This document shows positions 36,870 to 49,525 of a stretch of 64,000 bases of DNA, in pieces. Every line of letters starts with the position of its first letter. The first letter of the stretch is position 1. The stretch is from contig NC_134276.1 of assembly GCF_949628215.1 (NCBI RefSeq), positions 62,937,233 to 63,001,232 on the forward strand, read 5' to 3'. Below the pieces are notes generated by a model, which saw only the letters and a list, made by a program, of their open reading frames with translations, was not told the DNA's origin and did not search any database. A program made the translations under genes and the position numbers. The stretch is from Phalacrocorax aristotelis (taxonomy: Eukaryota; Chordata; Aves; Suliformes; Phalacrocoracidae).

Positions 36870-39800
36870 ACAGTAGAGAGTGAGCTGTAGTTCAGCTATA
36901 GCATTATAACAGCAGCCAGAACTGCATAAAATTTAAATCAAACCCAGGGCAGAATTAAACTGTGTCCCATCCTTTTCCCATTTCTATCACAAATATATTT
37001 TTTACACTACAGAAACACAAGCATGAAGCAGAAAACCACAATCGTCTTCCTCCTCCCCTCCCTACTTTCTTGATGTTCTGGTAGGATAGCTTGACCAGGG
37101 CTACTCCTGAGTAAATATATGAAACTGAAATACCAGCACATGATACTTCAGATTTTCTGATATCAGATTTCTTGACATCAGAGAAGGATCAGTGACAAAA
37201 GCTGAGTCCTAGAAAAACTGTTTCAAAAGAAAACATAAAAAAAGAAAGATCATGGGCACAGTCCACAACAATGCTAATGACAATGGTGGCTGTGATGGCA
37301 GCAATGATTTATGCAGATGGATGATTAGTGCTGGTGGAAGATGAAAGTGACCTTGGCAGATAGACATTTGCTAAGACTAAGTACCTTGGATAAGATTCTT
37401 CCAGGTAATAACTGTGGTCAGTCAATCCATGACAAATGGATCATTACCAATGATACTGGCACCTCCAGATACATAGCAGACACAACCTGTTGAATCAAGG
37501 CACTGAGCATATGCCAAATTAGATACATGGCCATTTAGGAATGGCTACGGGTTTTTCCTGTTGCCTTCTGCTCTATATTTCATACCTACCATAACATCAA
37601 GACCCACTTCATCTACACACTGTTGTCTCTGAGCTTTTGAAAGGAAGAAGACTACAGCAGAATAAGAAAATTGGTAAAAAAAAAGAAAACAAGAAATATC
37701 TGTGGCACCAATCCACTGAGTGAGGTTTCCCACACATGTTATTAACACTAGTACGTACTTATTGCAACTACAGTATATGTGCATTTATGCCAATTACAGA
37801 GTTAGTAGCAAAAATCTAACACACCCTTAATTCCTCCAGAGTGACTGCAGGCTGCATTTTTAACTATTATTAGGCCTAAAATACAGACACAATGTGCATG
37901 AAAAGGAGCCCAGTTCTATGGAGCGTCAAGGCGTTACCTGGGAGGAATGATGTGGACTTCTGGAGCTTTTCCAAGTGACTGTTTACACATATTACTCTTC
38001 AGTTAAAACAGATTATTAAGACCAGAATTTTGAAATGGTCCTGTATTCTACCCAAGTCCTATCTACTCTACTAAGTTTTATTGATACTTTTAGTTTGGTA
38101 TATACAATCACTACAATGTGTACATAACCAGTCTTAACTTGTTGGAATAACACACAAAACATCTGATTTTTGTCCTGCTGGTCTGGTATTTGATACCTCT
38201 TTGGCAGCTGCTACAGCTCAGAAAAAATTTGCCTTTTCTCATTTAGTCAGGCTTTTAAGACATTTAAGGTATGGATCCAGACTTCAACTCAAGTGCTATT
38301 CTGACCTGGATTTGAGAACCAGGTCAAACTTCCCCTATCTTTTCTACCATAAAGGAAAAGATGACTGCCTCTATCTTGCATGCCTTCAATATTGCAAAAA
38401 CAGGCTTTAACAGTATGAACCGATTTAGTGGTTGTTTTGCGGTTAGACACTTGTACTAACAAAATATTATAGCATTTTTAAATATCAGTTATACAGGAGT
38501 GGCTTTTCAGGAGTCTGAGACTTAATATGTTGATTTAAATATTGCTAAATTAAGGTCAAAACTGCTTTAAGAGCATTTTTTTCAGTATCACATTTGCTCA
38601 CTTCATAAATATAGCATAATACAAAAAGTCTTTAGAAAGAAAAAATGTGAATGACATAAAAAGGAGTAATTTAATATCATGTTAACTCATTCTATATGAT
38701 ACCAGTTAATACTGCATCATGACAAAGACATGGTGTAAAGTATTCCCATATGATTTTATAACCATTAATACAAGAATTCCATATTTTATAACATCAACAA
38801 ACCAGATGAACCTCATCCACTAAAAGTAAGGAACAGTGAAAAGAACAAATGCCTTGTGAGGAGTGGAAATAAGAACAATGTGTCTGAGTTTAAACAGTGG
38901 AAATAAGTTGCGGACGTTGTGCATGAAGTAATTATTTCTGCAGTGGGGTTCTGCTGTTCCTGCATTTAGTTTATAAGCATGTCAGGACACACAATCCAGG
39001 CATTTCAGAAAAAAAGTGCCCAATTTATTTGACATGTAGAGAAAGTCAGATTTGAACACAAAGAATCCTTTAAAAAAACCTTTTGAAAATGGAGGATTTA
39101 TTAGGAGAATAAAAGAAAAAAATATATTTCATTTAAAATTTATAGTGTTTCTAGTCTGAAAGTATTCTGCCTGTGAGGTTTAGATGGCTTTCTCAAAACA
39201 GTGTGATATCTGAAACATAATCTAGGGCACACCAAACCTTTTGAGGATGCATACTTGTGCCAATACCCCAAATATTCTCCATATGTCATTGATGGGTTTT
39301 TTTCCACATAAATATCTATGTAAAATTGGCATTTGAACAGAAAGCCAAAAAGCTACTCAGAGTATGCTGGGATGGAAATGAAAATAAATAAGCCCATACT
39401 AAATAAGAACACAAGTAGGGGAATCACCAAATACAAACATGCCCATACCAAAGGCAGAAGTCAGGACCCTGATAAAAGCACCAGGACTATTGCAGGCAGT
39501 GTTCAGAGGGCCAGGGGCTCACACTGTGTTCCAGAGCCTGCTCTTTTTTTGAAACTCAGTCAAGATTTTACTAAAAGTCAAAGAAAAATTAGTTAAGGAT
39601 TGTATATTTGGGGACTGAATGTAAATCACAAAAAGAGAGAAAAATTTCTTTTTAATTAGCTAAATTTTGAAAGGATTTCTTGTATTTGATGAGATCTAAA
39701 ACTTTAGCATCTCTCAGCATTATTCTGCCATTCTCTTTAACAGACCTTATTTTGTGTCTTGCCCTGAGTTCTGATTAACCAGATGTCTCAGGCTTTATCA

Positions 39801-41299
39801 AAACAGATGGAATCAGGTACATAAGCAAGACACTGTCAAACTGTTACTAGTTTCCCACCTTCATTTCTTTCTGCACTACCTCTTGTGAGTTGGGGTGTCT
39901 CTAATGATACTCTGCAAAGCACTTCCCTGTTTGATTTTAGAGTTTCCCACATATCTCCAGTCCTGTTTCTACCCTTTTGAGTCTGCCTATAGCTCCTGTC
40001 ACAGGCTGATTAAGACCCAGATAGTACGTGTTCCTCTTCCTAAATTTCCCGTAAACTGTCAATCTAAATGAGAAATTCCCAGACCAAATCCAACACAGAC
40101 CCATAGGAACTATCCCCGCAATATGAGTCTACTTTCTCAGGCTATTTTATTTATAAAGCAATGCCTGAGGAGGTTCTTGTACTTAAAAACCCTACCAAGA
40201 AAGACTAAGTTTTAAAACTCTGTATTGTATGTCTGTTTTACACCAAGCAGCCTTTGGATGAAAGAGGGAAACGATTTATAAAGCAGTCACCAGAATCTGT
40301 TATGCTGCAGACTGATATTACATTTTTCTTGTTCTACTTCTTCCATTACAATAGCATGCTGTTGGCCCTGAACAGAACAAATTCAACAAAAAAGGTTGAG
40401 AGTGTTCCCTTCATGCTGGATGTCCAGACAAGTATTTAAACCTACACTGGTGAGGAGGGTGCTCAGCTAGGGTTGGGAGGACAGCTACAGGTTTCTGGGT
40501 GGCCACACCATTAATACGTAATGACCAGCCTCTTTGATTTTGTGAGGATTAAATAAGACATTTCCTCCAAGCTCACAGCTACAAGACATTGAAGGTTACT
40601 AAATATATAAGAATCACTTCTGGATCAGTAAGTCTCTGAGCCACAAATGGTCGGATGTTTGGACAGAGTAGGCAGAAAATATCACTGTTTGATTTATTCT
40701 TGCACTTTCCCCTACGTATTCACCTTTGTCAGCATCAGATGCAGAAGAATATAATGTCAGCTGGATGATTTGTTTGGTCTTCATTGTAGTATGATACAAT
40801 ACAGGCTAAAGAGACAACACACTTCTCCCACAGAATAATTCACAGGTGGGACACAACAGACCCTGCTCATTCTGATGCTCTCCCAGTGGGGCTTGGATTG
40901 TCATAAAGCTGTCATAAAAGTTGTGTTGCATTTGTCTCGTTACCGCTGGTGACTGTTTTATCAGTTAACTGGAGATGCACCCAGGTTCATCATGGGACTG
41001 CTTTTGAGCAGCTTGCAAAGCGCCAAGTAGTCAGCCCTGCGCTGGCTAAAATACACAGTTGGTGGCAGCACTACCACCAAATATGCTTCAGGAGAAGAGA
41101 GAGCCCTAATTACTCCTTGGAAAGCATGACTGGAGTTGTGTACCATGGAAGAAAGGAGTGTATCTCCTCAAATGCCTGATCCCTACAGAGCATAAAGTTT
41201 CACACATGTTTGCCCTAGGCTAATGCCAGGTATGGCTCAAACCACATGTAACCCCACCATGACTGCTGAGATCCTCTAATGGATGTAGGGAGCTTTAAC
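36870..41299. other. Unassigned AT-rich sequence
   Basis: I see no gene or clear repeat. Open frames are 87 codons or fewer. The frame at 39333-39596 (+) is rich in Lys, Ser and Arg and has no family likeness. Confidence 0.5.
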
Positions 41300-41375
41300 T
41301 CTGAATTACACCTGAGTGCCTAACAGATATGGGGAGGTATTTTGGTACCCAAAATTGTAGGTGCTAGTGTTCTTG
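41300..41375. repeat. Possible ancient sauropsid repeat fragment
   Basis: ACACCTGAGTGCCTAACAGA and TTGGTACCCAAAATTGTAGG resemble an old repeat with recurring TTAGGCACCTAA and GGCACCCAAAATTG blocks seen in reptile and bird genomes. The likeness is weak and the copy is short. Confidence 0.22.
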
Positions 41376-41729
41376 CGATGATACACCTCTTTTCAAAACT
41401 GGGACCTGTAAGCCAAGATTTCAGTAACACTTGACACCCTGACTTCATCAGGCACACTGAAAAATTAAGGGGTTTAAATGGCAGCAACCCAGGATAGCTA
41501 GGCAGTCTCACAGTGAAGGCTTGTATGAGCAGGACCATCCTAGAGCACACAGAATTAGTGGTGAAATAATGGTGGATCCACTTTGGTTTGATGTGCACAA
41601 GCTAAGTAGCCTTAATGAGGGACCTTGCTATACTGAATCTGGATTTTAGCTGGCTTTCTCCACACTACGTTCTCCTGTTCCATGAGGAAGTACCAATTGC
41701 ATTTTGGTGATTTGCATGGCAGGGACATG
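41376..41729. other. Unassigned sequence upstream of CR1
   Basis: No recognisable content. It could include 5' parts of the neighbouring CR1 decayed beyond recognition, but I cannot show it. Confidence 0.4.
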
Positions 41730-41910
41730 TACCTTTGACACTGTCTCCCACAGCATTCTCCTACAGAAGCTGGCAACTCATGGCTTAAACAGGTGTACTC
41801 TTTGCTGGGTAAGAAACTGGCTGGATGGCCGAGCTCAGAGAGTTGTGGTGAACGGAGCTAAATCCAGTTGGCGGCCAGTCACGAGCAGTGTTGGGGCCAG
41901 TCTTGTTTAA
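41704..41910 (+). pseudogene. CR1 ORF2 piece still open (motif A region)
   Basis: A 68-codon open stretch. From about residue 10 it gives TFDTVSHSILLQKLATHGLN and then [17 protein letters not shown], which is the polymerase motif A region with the first catalytic Asp and the following conserved stretch. A deletion removes the GVPQG residues after VTS, and the frame then runs into a stop. The first nine residues do not fit the family, and the Met is not a real start. Not a host gene. Confidence 0.85.
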
Positions 41911-42258
41911 CGTCTTTATCAATGATCTGGACGAGGGGATCGAGTGCACCCTCAGAAAGTCTGCAGATGACACCAAGTTGGGAGGGAGTGTTGATCTGCT
42001 CAAGGGTAGGAAGAGTCTGCAGAGGGACCTGGACAGGCTGGGTTGATGGGCCGAGGCCAATTGTATGAGGTTTAAGAAGGCCAAATGCTGGTCCTGCACT
42101 TTGATCGCAAGAACCCCATGTAATGCTACAGGCTTGGGGAAGAGTGGCTGGAAAACTGCCCAGCAGAGAAGGACCTGGTGGTGCTGGTTTACAGCCAGCT
42201 GAACATGATCCAGCAGTGTGCCCAGGTGGCCAAGAAGGCCAACAGCATCGTGGCTTTA
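41730..42258 (+). mobile_element. CR1 LINE reverse-transcriptase fragment
   Basis: On the + strand this encodes the middle and later part of CR1 ORF2. It begins in motif A (TFDTVSHSILLQKL, from about 41732), continues through [16 protein letters not shown] (about 41809-41856) and WRPVTS, then LGPVLFN and [11 protein letters not shown] in another frame. It runs on through the KKAN stretch and then leaves the family pattern near 42255. It is truncated at both ends: there is no endonuclease upstream and no CR1 3' end downstream. The VPQG block is deleted and the catalytic box reads SADD (41960-41971), so it is dead. Longer open frames on the opposite strand (41879-42373, 164 codons) are antisense shadows of it. 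Confidence 0.9.
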
Positions 42259-42441
42259 CTGCCTGGAGTTGATGAGTGCATTGACCAGAACTGAGTCCCT
42301 TATGAGGACCAAGTTTTCTTTTTGCAAGAGCAACTAGTACAAATGTATGTGAAAGACATACACAGAGTACCAAATTTCCAGCTCTGAAAAAAATGGAAAA
42401 AAAACTTCAGAGAGTTCCAGAGCCTGAATGTGTCTTTTGCC

Positions 42442-42466
42442 TTTTTTTTTTTTTTTTTGGGGGGGG
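42442..42466 (+). repeat. T17G8 homopolymer junction
   Basis: Seventeen T residues run straight into eight G residues. Such junctions are prone to sequencing and polymerase error, so the exact lengths may not be reliable. Confidence 0.85.
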
Positions 42467-43201
42467 CTTCCCAACTAAGTAGAGATAATTTATTTTTCCC
42501 TACATTGCAACTTTTATATAATTATTTACTGGCTGCAGTAGTCATGCAGAAAAAAGAAGAACTTGGTTCACTCCTCTTTACCATTGCAGATGTTCCAAAC
42601 TCAAGCATATCTCTCTCTCTGCTCTAACCCCAGGTTATATTCCCCCAGAGAATGTCAATATCCCTGTTGTTCCTTCTGAAACTGTACTACTGCAAAGCCA
42701 AAGTGAGAAAAATTCATGGGATCAACAAAAAAGGCATGTATCTGAAGGTCAATAGATTTTTAGAAGGGTTATTCCCTCATTCAGCTGAAAGGAGCCAAAG
42801 ACAACCAAAGACCTCTTGGTCAGGGTCCCAGACCAGTCTAGATGTCTTCTATTAAGCAGTACTAAATTAAATACAAAATTAAAAATAAGAAGTCTCCAAA
42901 ACAGGGACTGGAATTCCTGAAAAATGGGAAGTTTTCAAGCAACCATGATGGATGCTTAGAGTTCAGATGGCTGCACTATTTGACAGCAGCCCATTTATTG
43001 GTTTTTTGGATCACCATTTCAGCTTAAAGCATACACATTCTCACTGAGATCTTCCTTTTAGAAGACCAGTATTTTATTCCTTCAACACTACTTTTTCTAC
43101 ATCTTCATTACAGTTAACCAAACATGCTTGGGACCTTCTTCTGGCACAGATGCCACTGGCATGGCCCATGCCTATATTGTTAATTTCCTTTCTTTTCATC
43201 C

Positions 43202-43215
43202 TTTTTTTTTTTTTT
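43202..43215 (+). repeat. T14 homopolymer
   Basis: Fourteen T residues; no element attached that I can recognise. Confidence 0.8.
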
Positions 43216-46200
43216 ACCTTTATTATAGATATTCCAAAAATGTGCAGGAACTGTGTGGCAGCATGCTCACTGTCAGGGCTCAGAACTGTGTTGGGAATCC
43301 CTCTAACAATCTAACAATGCACATGCTTGACCATCGATGCCCAGGGAACACTGGTTTAAACAAAAGTGTTTAAACCATTACTGTGGCTTCTATAAGCAGA
43401 AATATGTTGCAGTTGAGAAAATAGTTTTCAAATATTTGCAGCAACAACACAAATCATATCATCCTGCTGCATTAAGAAGCTCTAAATAAGATGGAATATA
43501 ACCTGAAACATGTTAGTACAATTGAATTTGAGAGGCACTGTGTATAGTATTGGTCCTCTTGAAGATGTCACTTTTCTTTGGTGTGAAATTATCCCAGTGG
43601 GGATCCCCACTTTATGCTAACAAATAGGTGTGACTTTTTCTCTCTGCTTACCTTGGGACATATTGGTAAGTTTCTTATCCAAATACTGGCAAAATTTTTC
43701 CAGCTGTTTGGAGGTTCACCTGGTTCTGACTTACCCCCTGTTCCCACAGTCATGAAGGATTTATCCCTTGGAAGTCTTACACTTTTCTCAAAAAACTTCC
43801 TTCCCCTTGCTACTCTTCCTAGCCCCAAACCCCAGCAGCCGGCCTTAATTGTCTTACCTGAGTTCAAGTGAATTGCCCACTTCCCATTACACTATAACTG
43901 GGCTTTATGCTGGTTGCTTACCTCTGGATTTTTGATTAAGCTTTCCCACAGTAAAGAAAATTCTTGCCAATCAGGTCAAACTAGTTGATGACTAAACAGC
44001 TTACATTACTGACCTGACCTGATGCTAACCTTCAGAAAAAAAACACTTTTCTTCTCATTCTCAGTAAAACTCAGTAAGGGTGTGGATTGTTTATTTAAAG
44101 GGATAATTAAATGTATGAGTTAACTTCATCCAGCTTGTATTCATTTTTTACAGTCTTCTGGTATATTATGAAAAAACTAGTAATAAAACAATTTTCACAC
44201 TGGAAAGAAATAATAATTTAATGTTTCTTCTACACAAATAAACATACTGGGGCCTGCTTGTTAAAACTGACACCTGGTCCTTTAGCTGTGATGTTTACTA
44301 AAGAAAAAAATATTATAAGACTGAATTTAGAATATGTTGCCAAGCTGAATCGGGAGTGCTTTAACTTCTGTTGTTTAATGTGTTTCTTTTTTAACATGCC
44401 TGTGAATTGCTTAGGACAAACATATAGTCCCAGTAAGCTCAGAGCTATATATATTTCATAACTAATATGAAAGTAAATGAATATGTATAGTTTGACTATT
44501 AAAAAGGGTAATTCCCTGTATAAGAAGGGGAAAGGATTTTTCTAACCGAGTCTAGAAATAAAACTTAACATATGGTAATATCCATATTTTTCCCATAGGC
44601 AACATTAGATCCATCAGCCAAACCAATTTCTTTTTTAAAGGGAAAGACAAAAATATGTTTCTCAATTTGTTGTATGCTGCATTTAAGCTATTTTTTTATT
44701 ACTGATAATGTGCAAACTTGGAATAATATACGTAAGTTGGATACTTATGAGCATCATGACTGTGGGTAAAACAATATTTTATATTTATGACTAATCAGTA
44801 GCCTCTTTCCAGAATTTACCATTTCACTGGGGACTGAGGGATTGCTTTGCAAGACAACCATTACACAAGCATTCTGTTTTTTCAACCTGAAGTACAATAT
44901 ACTGTTTTGTTTTCATAAGACAAGTTAACACACTCCTAAAAAGAAAATATAGCACATGGCATAACAAGCTTCAATCTTTCCTCTTTGGAAATAAAATCTT
45001 CCATTGTACCACTTTGCAGTGATTCGAATAACAAGTGGACAGTTGGCTGGTGGTACAAACATACCATTTTCCATTGTTCGTACCAGAGTTCTCATCCATT
45101 GTGAGTTTTAGTGTCATTTAAATATTAAAGTGCTACCAAACCCAAGGCCAGAGGGTCCATTAAGAGAACTGCTTTAACCTCCTCCGTATTGCAAACCATT
45201 ACACAACACCCAAAGCCTTCTTTGTTTATACCTGAAAATGAAAATATGACAGTCCTGAGAAAACTAAGCTTTTGTCTTACTCTAAACTTAATTCCACTGA
45301 CTATTTTTGTGCTAATTTCTGGTATGTTCTACGGTCTGAAAATTACCAAATGTTGTAAAATGTCCCACCAGTGAGTAATACTACAGAAAAGTCTCTTTTT
45401 AACTATTGTTTTAGTATTTGAATCATAGGTTTTCACTTTAAACAACCTGTATGTGCTTTTGAAGCACAGCCTATGCAGACATGACCCAGCTTCTCATAAA
45501 ACGTAAAGGCAAACTGCCACTGTATGAACACCATGAAAGCACCCTTTCTATGATAGTTCACTTTTCAGATACCTCACTAAGTTGTGATTTAAGAACCTTT
45601 AGTTCCAAAAGCTACTAGGTTATAGGCTATTCTGGACACAGATGTTCCTCTAAACCACTGTGTTGTAACACACTCAGGATTCATGGATCTACTGAGAAGG
45701 GCCGCAAAAGAGTGAGCACAGCTCACTCATGAATAAGGATAGTTAGGAAATCTGGTTTGAATCTACAAACCCAGGGGAGGGCTTCCCACTTCATATATAA
45801 CTGCTTTGATCAGCAATAAGTCTTTACTTTTAAAGGGGACTCATTGCACATTCAATTTCTGAAGCAAGTTTACAGATGTCTACCTTCAGGATAGGATTTT
45901 AGTCTGTACAATCAGACTGAACAGAAGTGTGGAAGATGACCTGGAAGTGGATGTATATGCTCAACACAGGGATTTAGTGTTTTGTGTAGAAGGCTTAACT
46001 CTTCTTGGAGTCTACCTTTGAAGACAAATCAAATACAGCAATGAATTGCAAAGTGTAACTGAAATTTGAATGTGCTTCATCTTGGAAAAAAACACTCCAC
46101 TGTCCAACACAATCATTTCTTACCTGGAAATCCCGAAACACCTTACAAATCATAATTCTAATTTGTTGATCTTTCTTCTGCAAGACTCCTCCCCACACAA

Positions 46201-48780
46201 AACTTTTGAAAAGATTAAATAACATTATATTGGGGCATTGTGTCTCTATAACCAGATCATAAGTGTGCCTCAGTTCTTAGGTCAGGTTGCACATCATGTC
46301 CTGAGACATAGCTGGCCAACGTGAAATCAGTTCCTTTATGAATTTCTCAACTTCTGACCTCCTTTCACTTCTGTTTTATCATCTTTACATCCAGCAGAGG
46401 GAACATATGTATTATGTGATATACCTACTTGATATATGAATATATCTACACAATATACCTACATGAGCATGTGTGACCATAACCTTGAACTAGACAGCTG
46501 AAGGGCAAGATGAAACTCAAGACTGCCCTCACAAGAACAAGGATAGTCCTTTGACAGACAGACAAAGGAAAATTAAGTCTAAGAAAACTATATTTTGGAC
46601 ATACTCCCCTCAAGTATTCAGATTTTAAGTTAATTTGTACTACTAATAGCAAAATGTGAAGTTCTTGTTGTATGGTTTTTGTACGGTGCTGCTGCATGCA
46701 TCAGTGATGCTACTCACTGGAGTAGACTTACTCAATATTTTTGCAGCTCCAGGCACTAAATTTGAGAGCTGTGCAAGCAGTTCCTGTACAACTCATGAGT
46801 AGGAACAATGGTAATGTGTGTGTGAATAAATTGTTTGCTGTGACTTATTTGTCCAGTCCTCATTTTAAACCTAAGTACAGTATATTGTCAGCACTCTAGT
46901 AATAAATAGCTTCCCTGAATAAAAGCCTTTTGTTGGAGTTTCACCTGCTCTTGTTGCATATGCACACCTGGTAAGATTCTAGACAAATACCCTAAATATT
47001 AAAAAAGAGAATATGAAGTTCAGGTCAGCTGAATGAAAAAGCCATAAAAAGTCACTTTGTAACAAAAATATGTCTTAAAATATTAAATACTCTGGTATAC
47101 AAATGCAAATGAGCATTCAGATAAACTTAACAGGGATCCCTCCTTTCTATAATCAGAACTAACACATGCATCTCTGACATGAAAACGAACATGCTTTCTT
47201 TCTCTCATTTTTGGGTCTAGAATTGCAGGCCTTAAGTTTTGTTTCTGAATTTGTTCTCATAACAAAACATCTGCAATTAAAGGTTTTCATCTTGCCAGTG
47301 CAGGAAGTTACTGTCTGGGCTGTGTTCCTGAATTTTATTCTGTTCGTTTTCTTATTTTAAAACAAAACATTTTGACTTCCCATGCCACCTGCAGAGTGTT
47401 TAGTGCATATCTAATTGCCTCCGACTCTCTTTCCCACATATAGAACAAGCTGCATCCATTCTCCTCCAGGTTGGGTGTATCTCAGCAACAACTGGTTCCA
47501 CTGCTTTACCTTTTCTGTAGGTAAGGGGAATACCCAGAAAGGGGAAAATTTGGTTAACAAGTTCTTACCACTCCCCCCACAAAAACAAACACTAGCTAAA
47601 CTAAAACTCCCTCACATAAAAGTGGATTTGTAGGTTTATAACATATATGGTCCGCTATATAAAAATAGATTTCTTACACCGTACATAATAGCTTTATTTT
47701 ATCAGTCTTGCTGTAGCTTCTTTGTTTATGTTGTAACTCTTATAGATAATAACTGGTGTTCAAATGATAACTGATTTTTGTTTCTTTTCCTAAGATGTAA
47801 TAGCAATTTATCCGCACTGGGAAGCAATTAGTAATCGATAATTTTAATATAAGTTTTGTTCTAAAAGTAGTACTAAATTAAATACTAAGGAGGGGATTTA
47901 TGTGTATCAGGAACACTTAAATAAAGGACTTTGTGCTTTTTTTCTTTGTATGCTTTTTATAGTTGCAGAATACAGGTAATTACAGAGCTGAGATTTTGTA
48001 ATATCAAACACTAATCAGAATTCATTGCACAGCATCATACATAAATGTTCTGAAAAATATTTTCTGTGACTGAAAAAAGCTTATTTAGCAGAAACAAATT
48101 TCTCAAGAAAAATAGTGCAAGCAAAATGTTAGACCAAAAGAACTTTGCTGAAGATTTAAGTGAAAATTCTGGTCAAAATTAAAGACAGAATCAAGGAAGC
48201 AAGAGTTTTTACTCTCTCATTTCTCAGATAAGGATTGCCTGAAGAGACTGGACAAAATCATGTTGAAACCTTGAGAATGTCAGTAACATCGACAGGTTTC
48301 TCAATCATGTTTAGTTAGTGACTGTAGTTACCAGGTAAATAAACTTACAGGATTCAGGCTATTTTTGTTGTGAATCTTTCAGATAACATTATTACTTAAT
48401 TAAGATTCAATAATAATGATATTTGACAATGACCCTTATCACTCTAAAAGTGGTGCATTGGAAATAATTCTCCTAACAGTAAATTAAACTTGCCAAATGT
48501 AGAACTTTTCCTCCTTATCCAAATCACACACACTGTCATATACATTTTGTGTCTAGAAATTAAAAAGCAATAATGGCAAAGAGCTACGGCTTGCATATTT
48601 TACATGGGAGGATTATCAAGAAAGCAAGCAATGTTCTTCAAAATTCTCAGTCAGGTAGGAATCTGATTTAACATTAACTGGAGACTTGCTGACATAAGAC
48701 TTGTAGGATACAATCCAAAGAGATTTTTCCAGAGCAATATGAAATATATTAGATTAATCTGGCTTCAGTCTTGCCAACAG

Positions 48781-48875
48781 TTACTCCTGTGACTACCTTC
48801 ATGCACTTGACTTCAGTAGGAGTCTTCACAGGTGCTAAGTTAAGCATGTGTAACACAGTTTGCAGGGTCAGTGCC
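48781..48875. repeat. Probable ancient sauropsid interspersed repeat (fragment)
   Basis: GACTTCAGTAGGAGTCTTCA, then CAGGTGCTAAGTTAAGCATG, then GTTTGCAGGGTCAGTGCCC follow the order of an old repeat of reptiles and birds. Its consensus, as I recall it, has GACTTCAATGGGACTACTCA, TAAAGTTAAGCATGTGC and TTTGCAGGATCAGGGCC. Three ordered blocks with few differences make chance unlikely. I cannot give the family name from memory. Confidence 0.5.
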
Positions 48876-49084
48876 CACATAGTTCTGGAAAATACATAGC
48901 TATGTAGCTATATATAGGTTGAGGAAAATTTAAAGATATATTTAAATGTAAAATTATACTTTAAAATACATTGAAATATGTTTTGTGCCTTGTTTTATTT
49001 CCTTTGTTATTACTTTAAAAAGTATTAATTTTGATCTCTGTTGGCTACCTAAGACTGGTTCTAAAGCCACAGGTCCCCCAGGGA
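48876..49084. other. Unassigned spacer
   Basis: AT-rich sequence between the ancient repeat and the CR1 3' end. Nothing recognised. Confidence 0.5.
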
Positions 49085-49244
49085 GGCAATCACGGCACCA
49101 AGCCTGGCGATGTTCAAGAAGCACTTGGACAACGCCCTCAGAGATATGGTGTGAATTTGGGGCTGTCCTGTGCAGGGACAGGAGTTGGACTCGATGATCC
49201 TTGTGGGTCCCTTCCAACTCAGAGCATTCTATGATTCTATGATA
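49085..49244 (+). mobile_element. CR1 LINE 3' end (severely 5'-truncated)
   Basis: This is the last 160 bp or so of a CR1 element in + orientation. Recognisable blocks are CACGGCACCAAGCCTGGC, TTCAAGAAGCACTTGGACAA, CAGGAGTTGGACTCGATGAT, and GGGTCCCTTCCAACTC. The terminal short repeat ATTCTATGATTCTATGAT lies at 49227-49243. The TTCAAGAAGCA block encodes the FKKHLD end of ORF2. It is a typical dead-on-arrival insertion. It belongs to a different CR1 subfamily from the copy at 23.4 kb, whose 3' end lacks the repeat of the ATTCTATG unit. Confidence 0.93.
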
Positions 49245-49283
49245 TTACCTTTTAAGATATGAATACAAATTAAATATGTATAC

Positions 49284-49287
49284 ATAC
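49284..49287. repeat. Left flank duplication of LTR (ATAC)
   Basis: ATAC directly precedes the TG of the LTR and is found again at 49888-49891 directly after its CA. The longer string ATACATA also occurs on both sides, but offset by one base, so the true duplication length is uncertain in this AT-rich, TA-repeated context. Confidence 0.5.
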
Positions 49288-49417
49288 TGTCATGGTTTAG
49301 CCCTAGTCAGCAACTAAGCACCACACAGACACTCTCTCACTCCCCACACCCCAGTGGGATGGGGGACAGAATCAGAAAGCCCAAAGTAAGAAAACTTGTG
49401 GGTTGAGATAAGATCAG

Positions 49418-49423
49418 TTTAAT
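49418..49423 (-). promoter_or_regulatory. Poly(A) signal ATTAAA inside the LTR (minus strand)
   Basis: TTTAAT on the + strand is ATTAAA in the LTR's own orientation. It lies at the equivalent position to the ATTAAA in the LTR near 2.3 kb, before the conserved CCCACAAG block. Confidence 0.5.
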
Positions 49424-49471
49424 AATTAAAACTAAACAATAATAGTAATAAAATATAATGAAAAGGAAAAT

Positions 49472-49525
49472 GAGAGAGAGAGAGAGGTGAAACCTCAGGA
49501 GGAGAAAAAACAAAACAAAACAAAA
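49472..49525 (+). repeat. (GA)n and (AAAAC)n simple repeats within the LTR
   Basis: About seven GA units (49472-49487) are followed, after a short spacer, by about four AAAAC units (49506-49525). They lie inside the LTR and probably arose by slippage after insertion or are a variable part of the family. Confidence 0.8.

Larger units (their letters stand above)
42259..48780. other. Unassigned AT-rich sequence with homopolymer tracts
   Basis: No host gene or named repeat is visible apart from a T17G8 run at 42442-42466 and a T14 run at 43202-43215. The two opposite-strand frames at 43589-43871 are complementary shadows of each other, and neither resembles a protein. The rest is ordinary AT-rich sequence. 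Confidence 0.5.

Noticed and set aside
41879..42373. 164-codon open frame on the minus strand, the longest in the window
   Set aside because: It lies antisense to the CR1 reverse-transcriptase fragment on the + strand, and its protein sequence has no family likeness. It is a shadow of CR1 coding bias.
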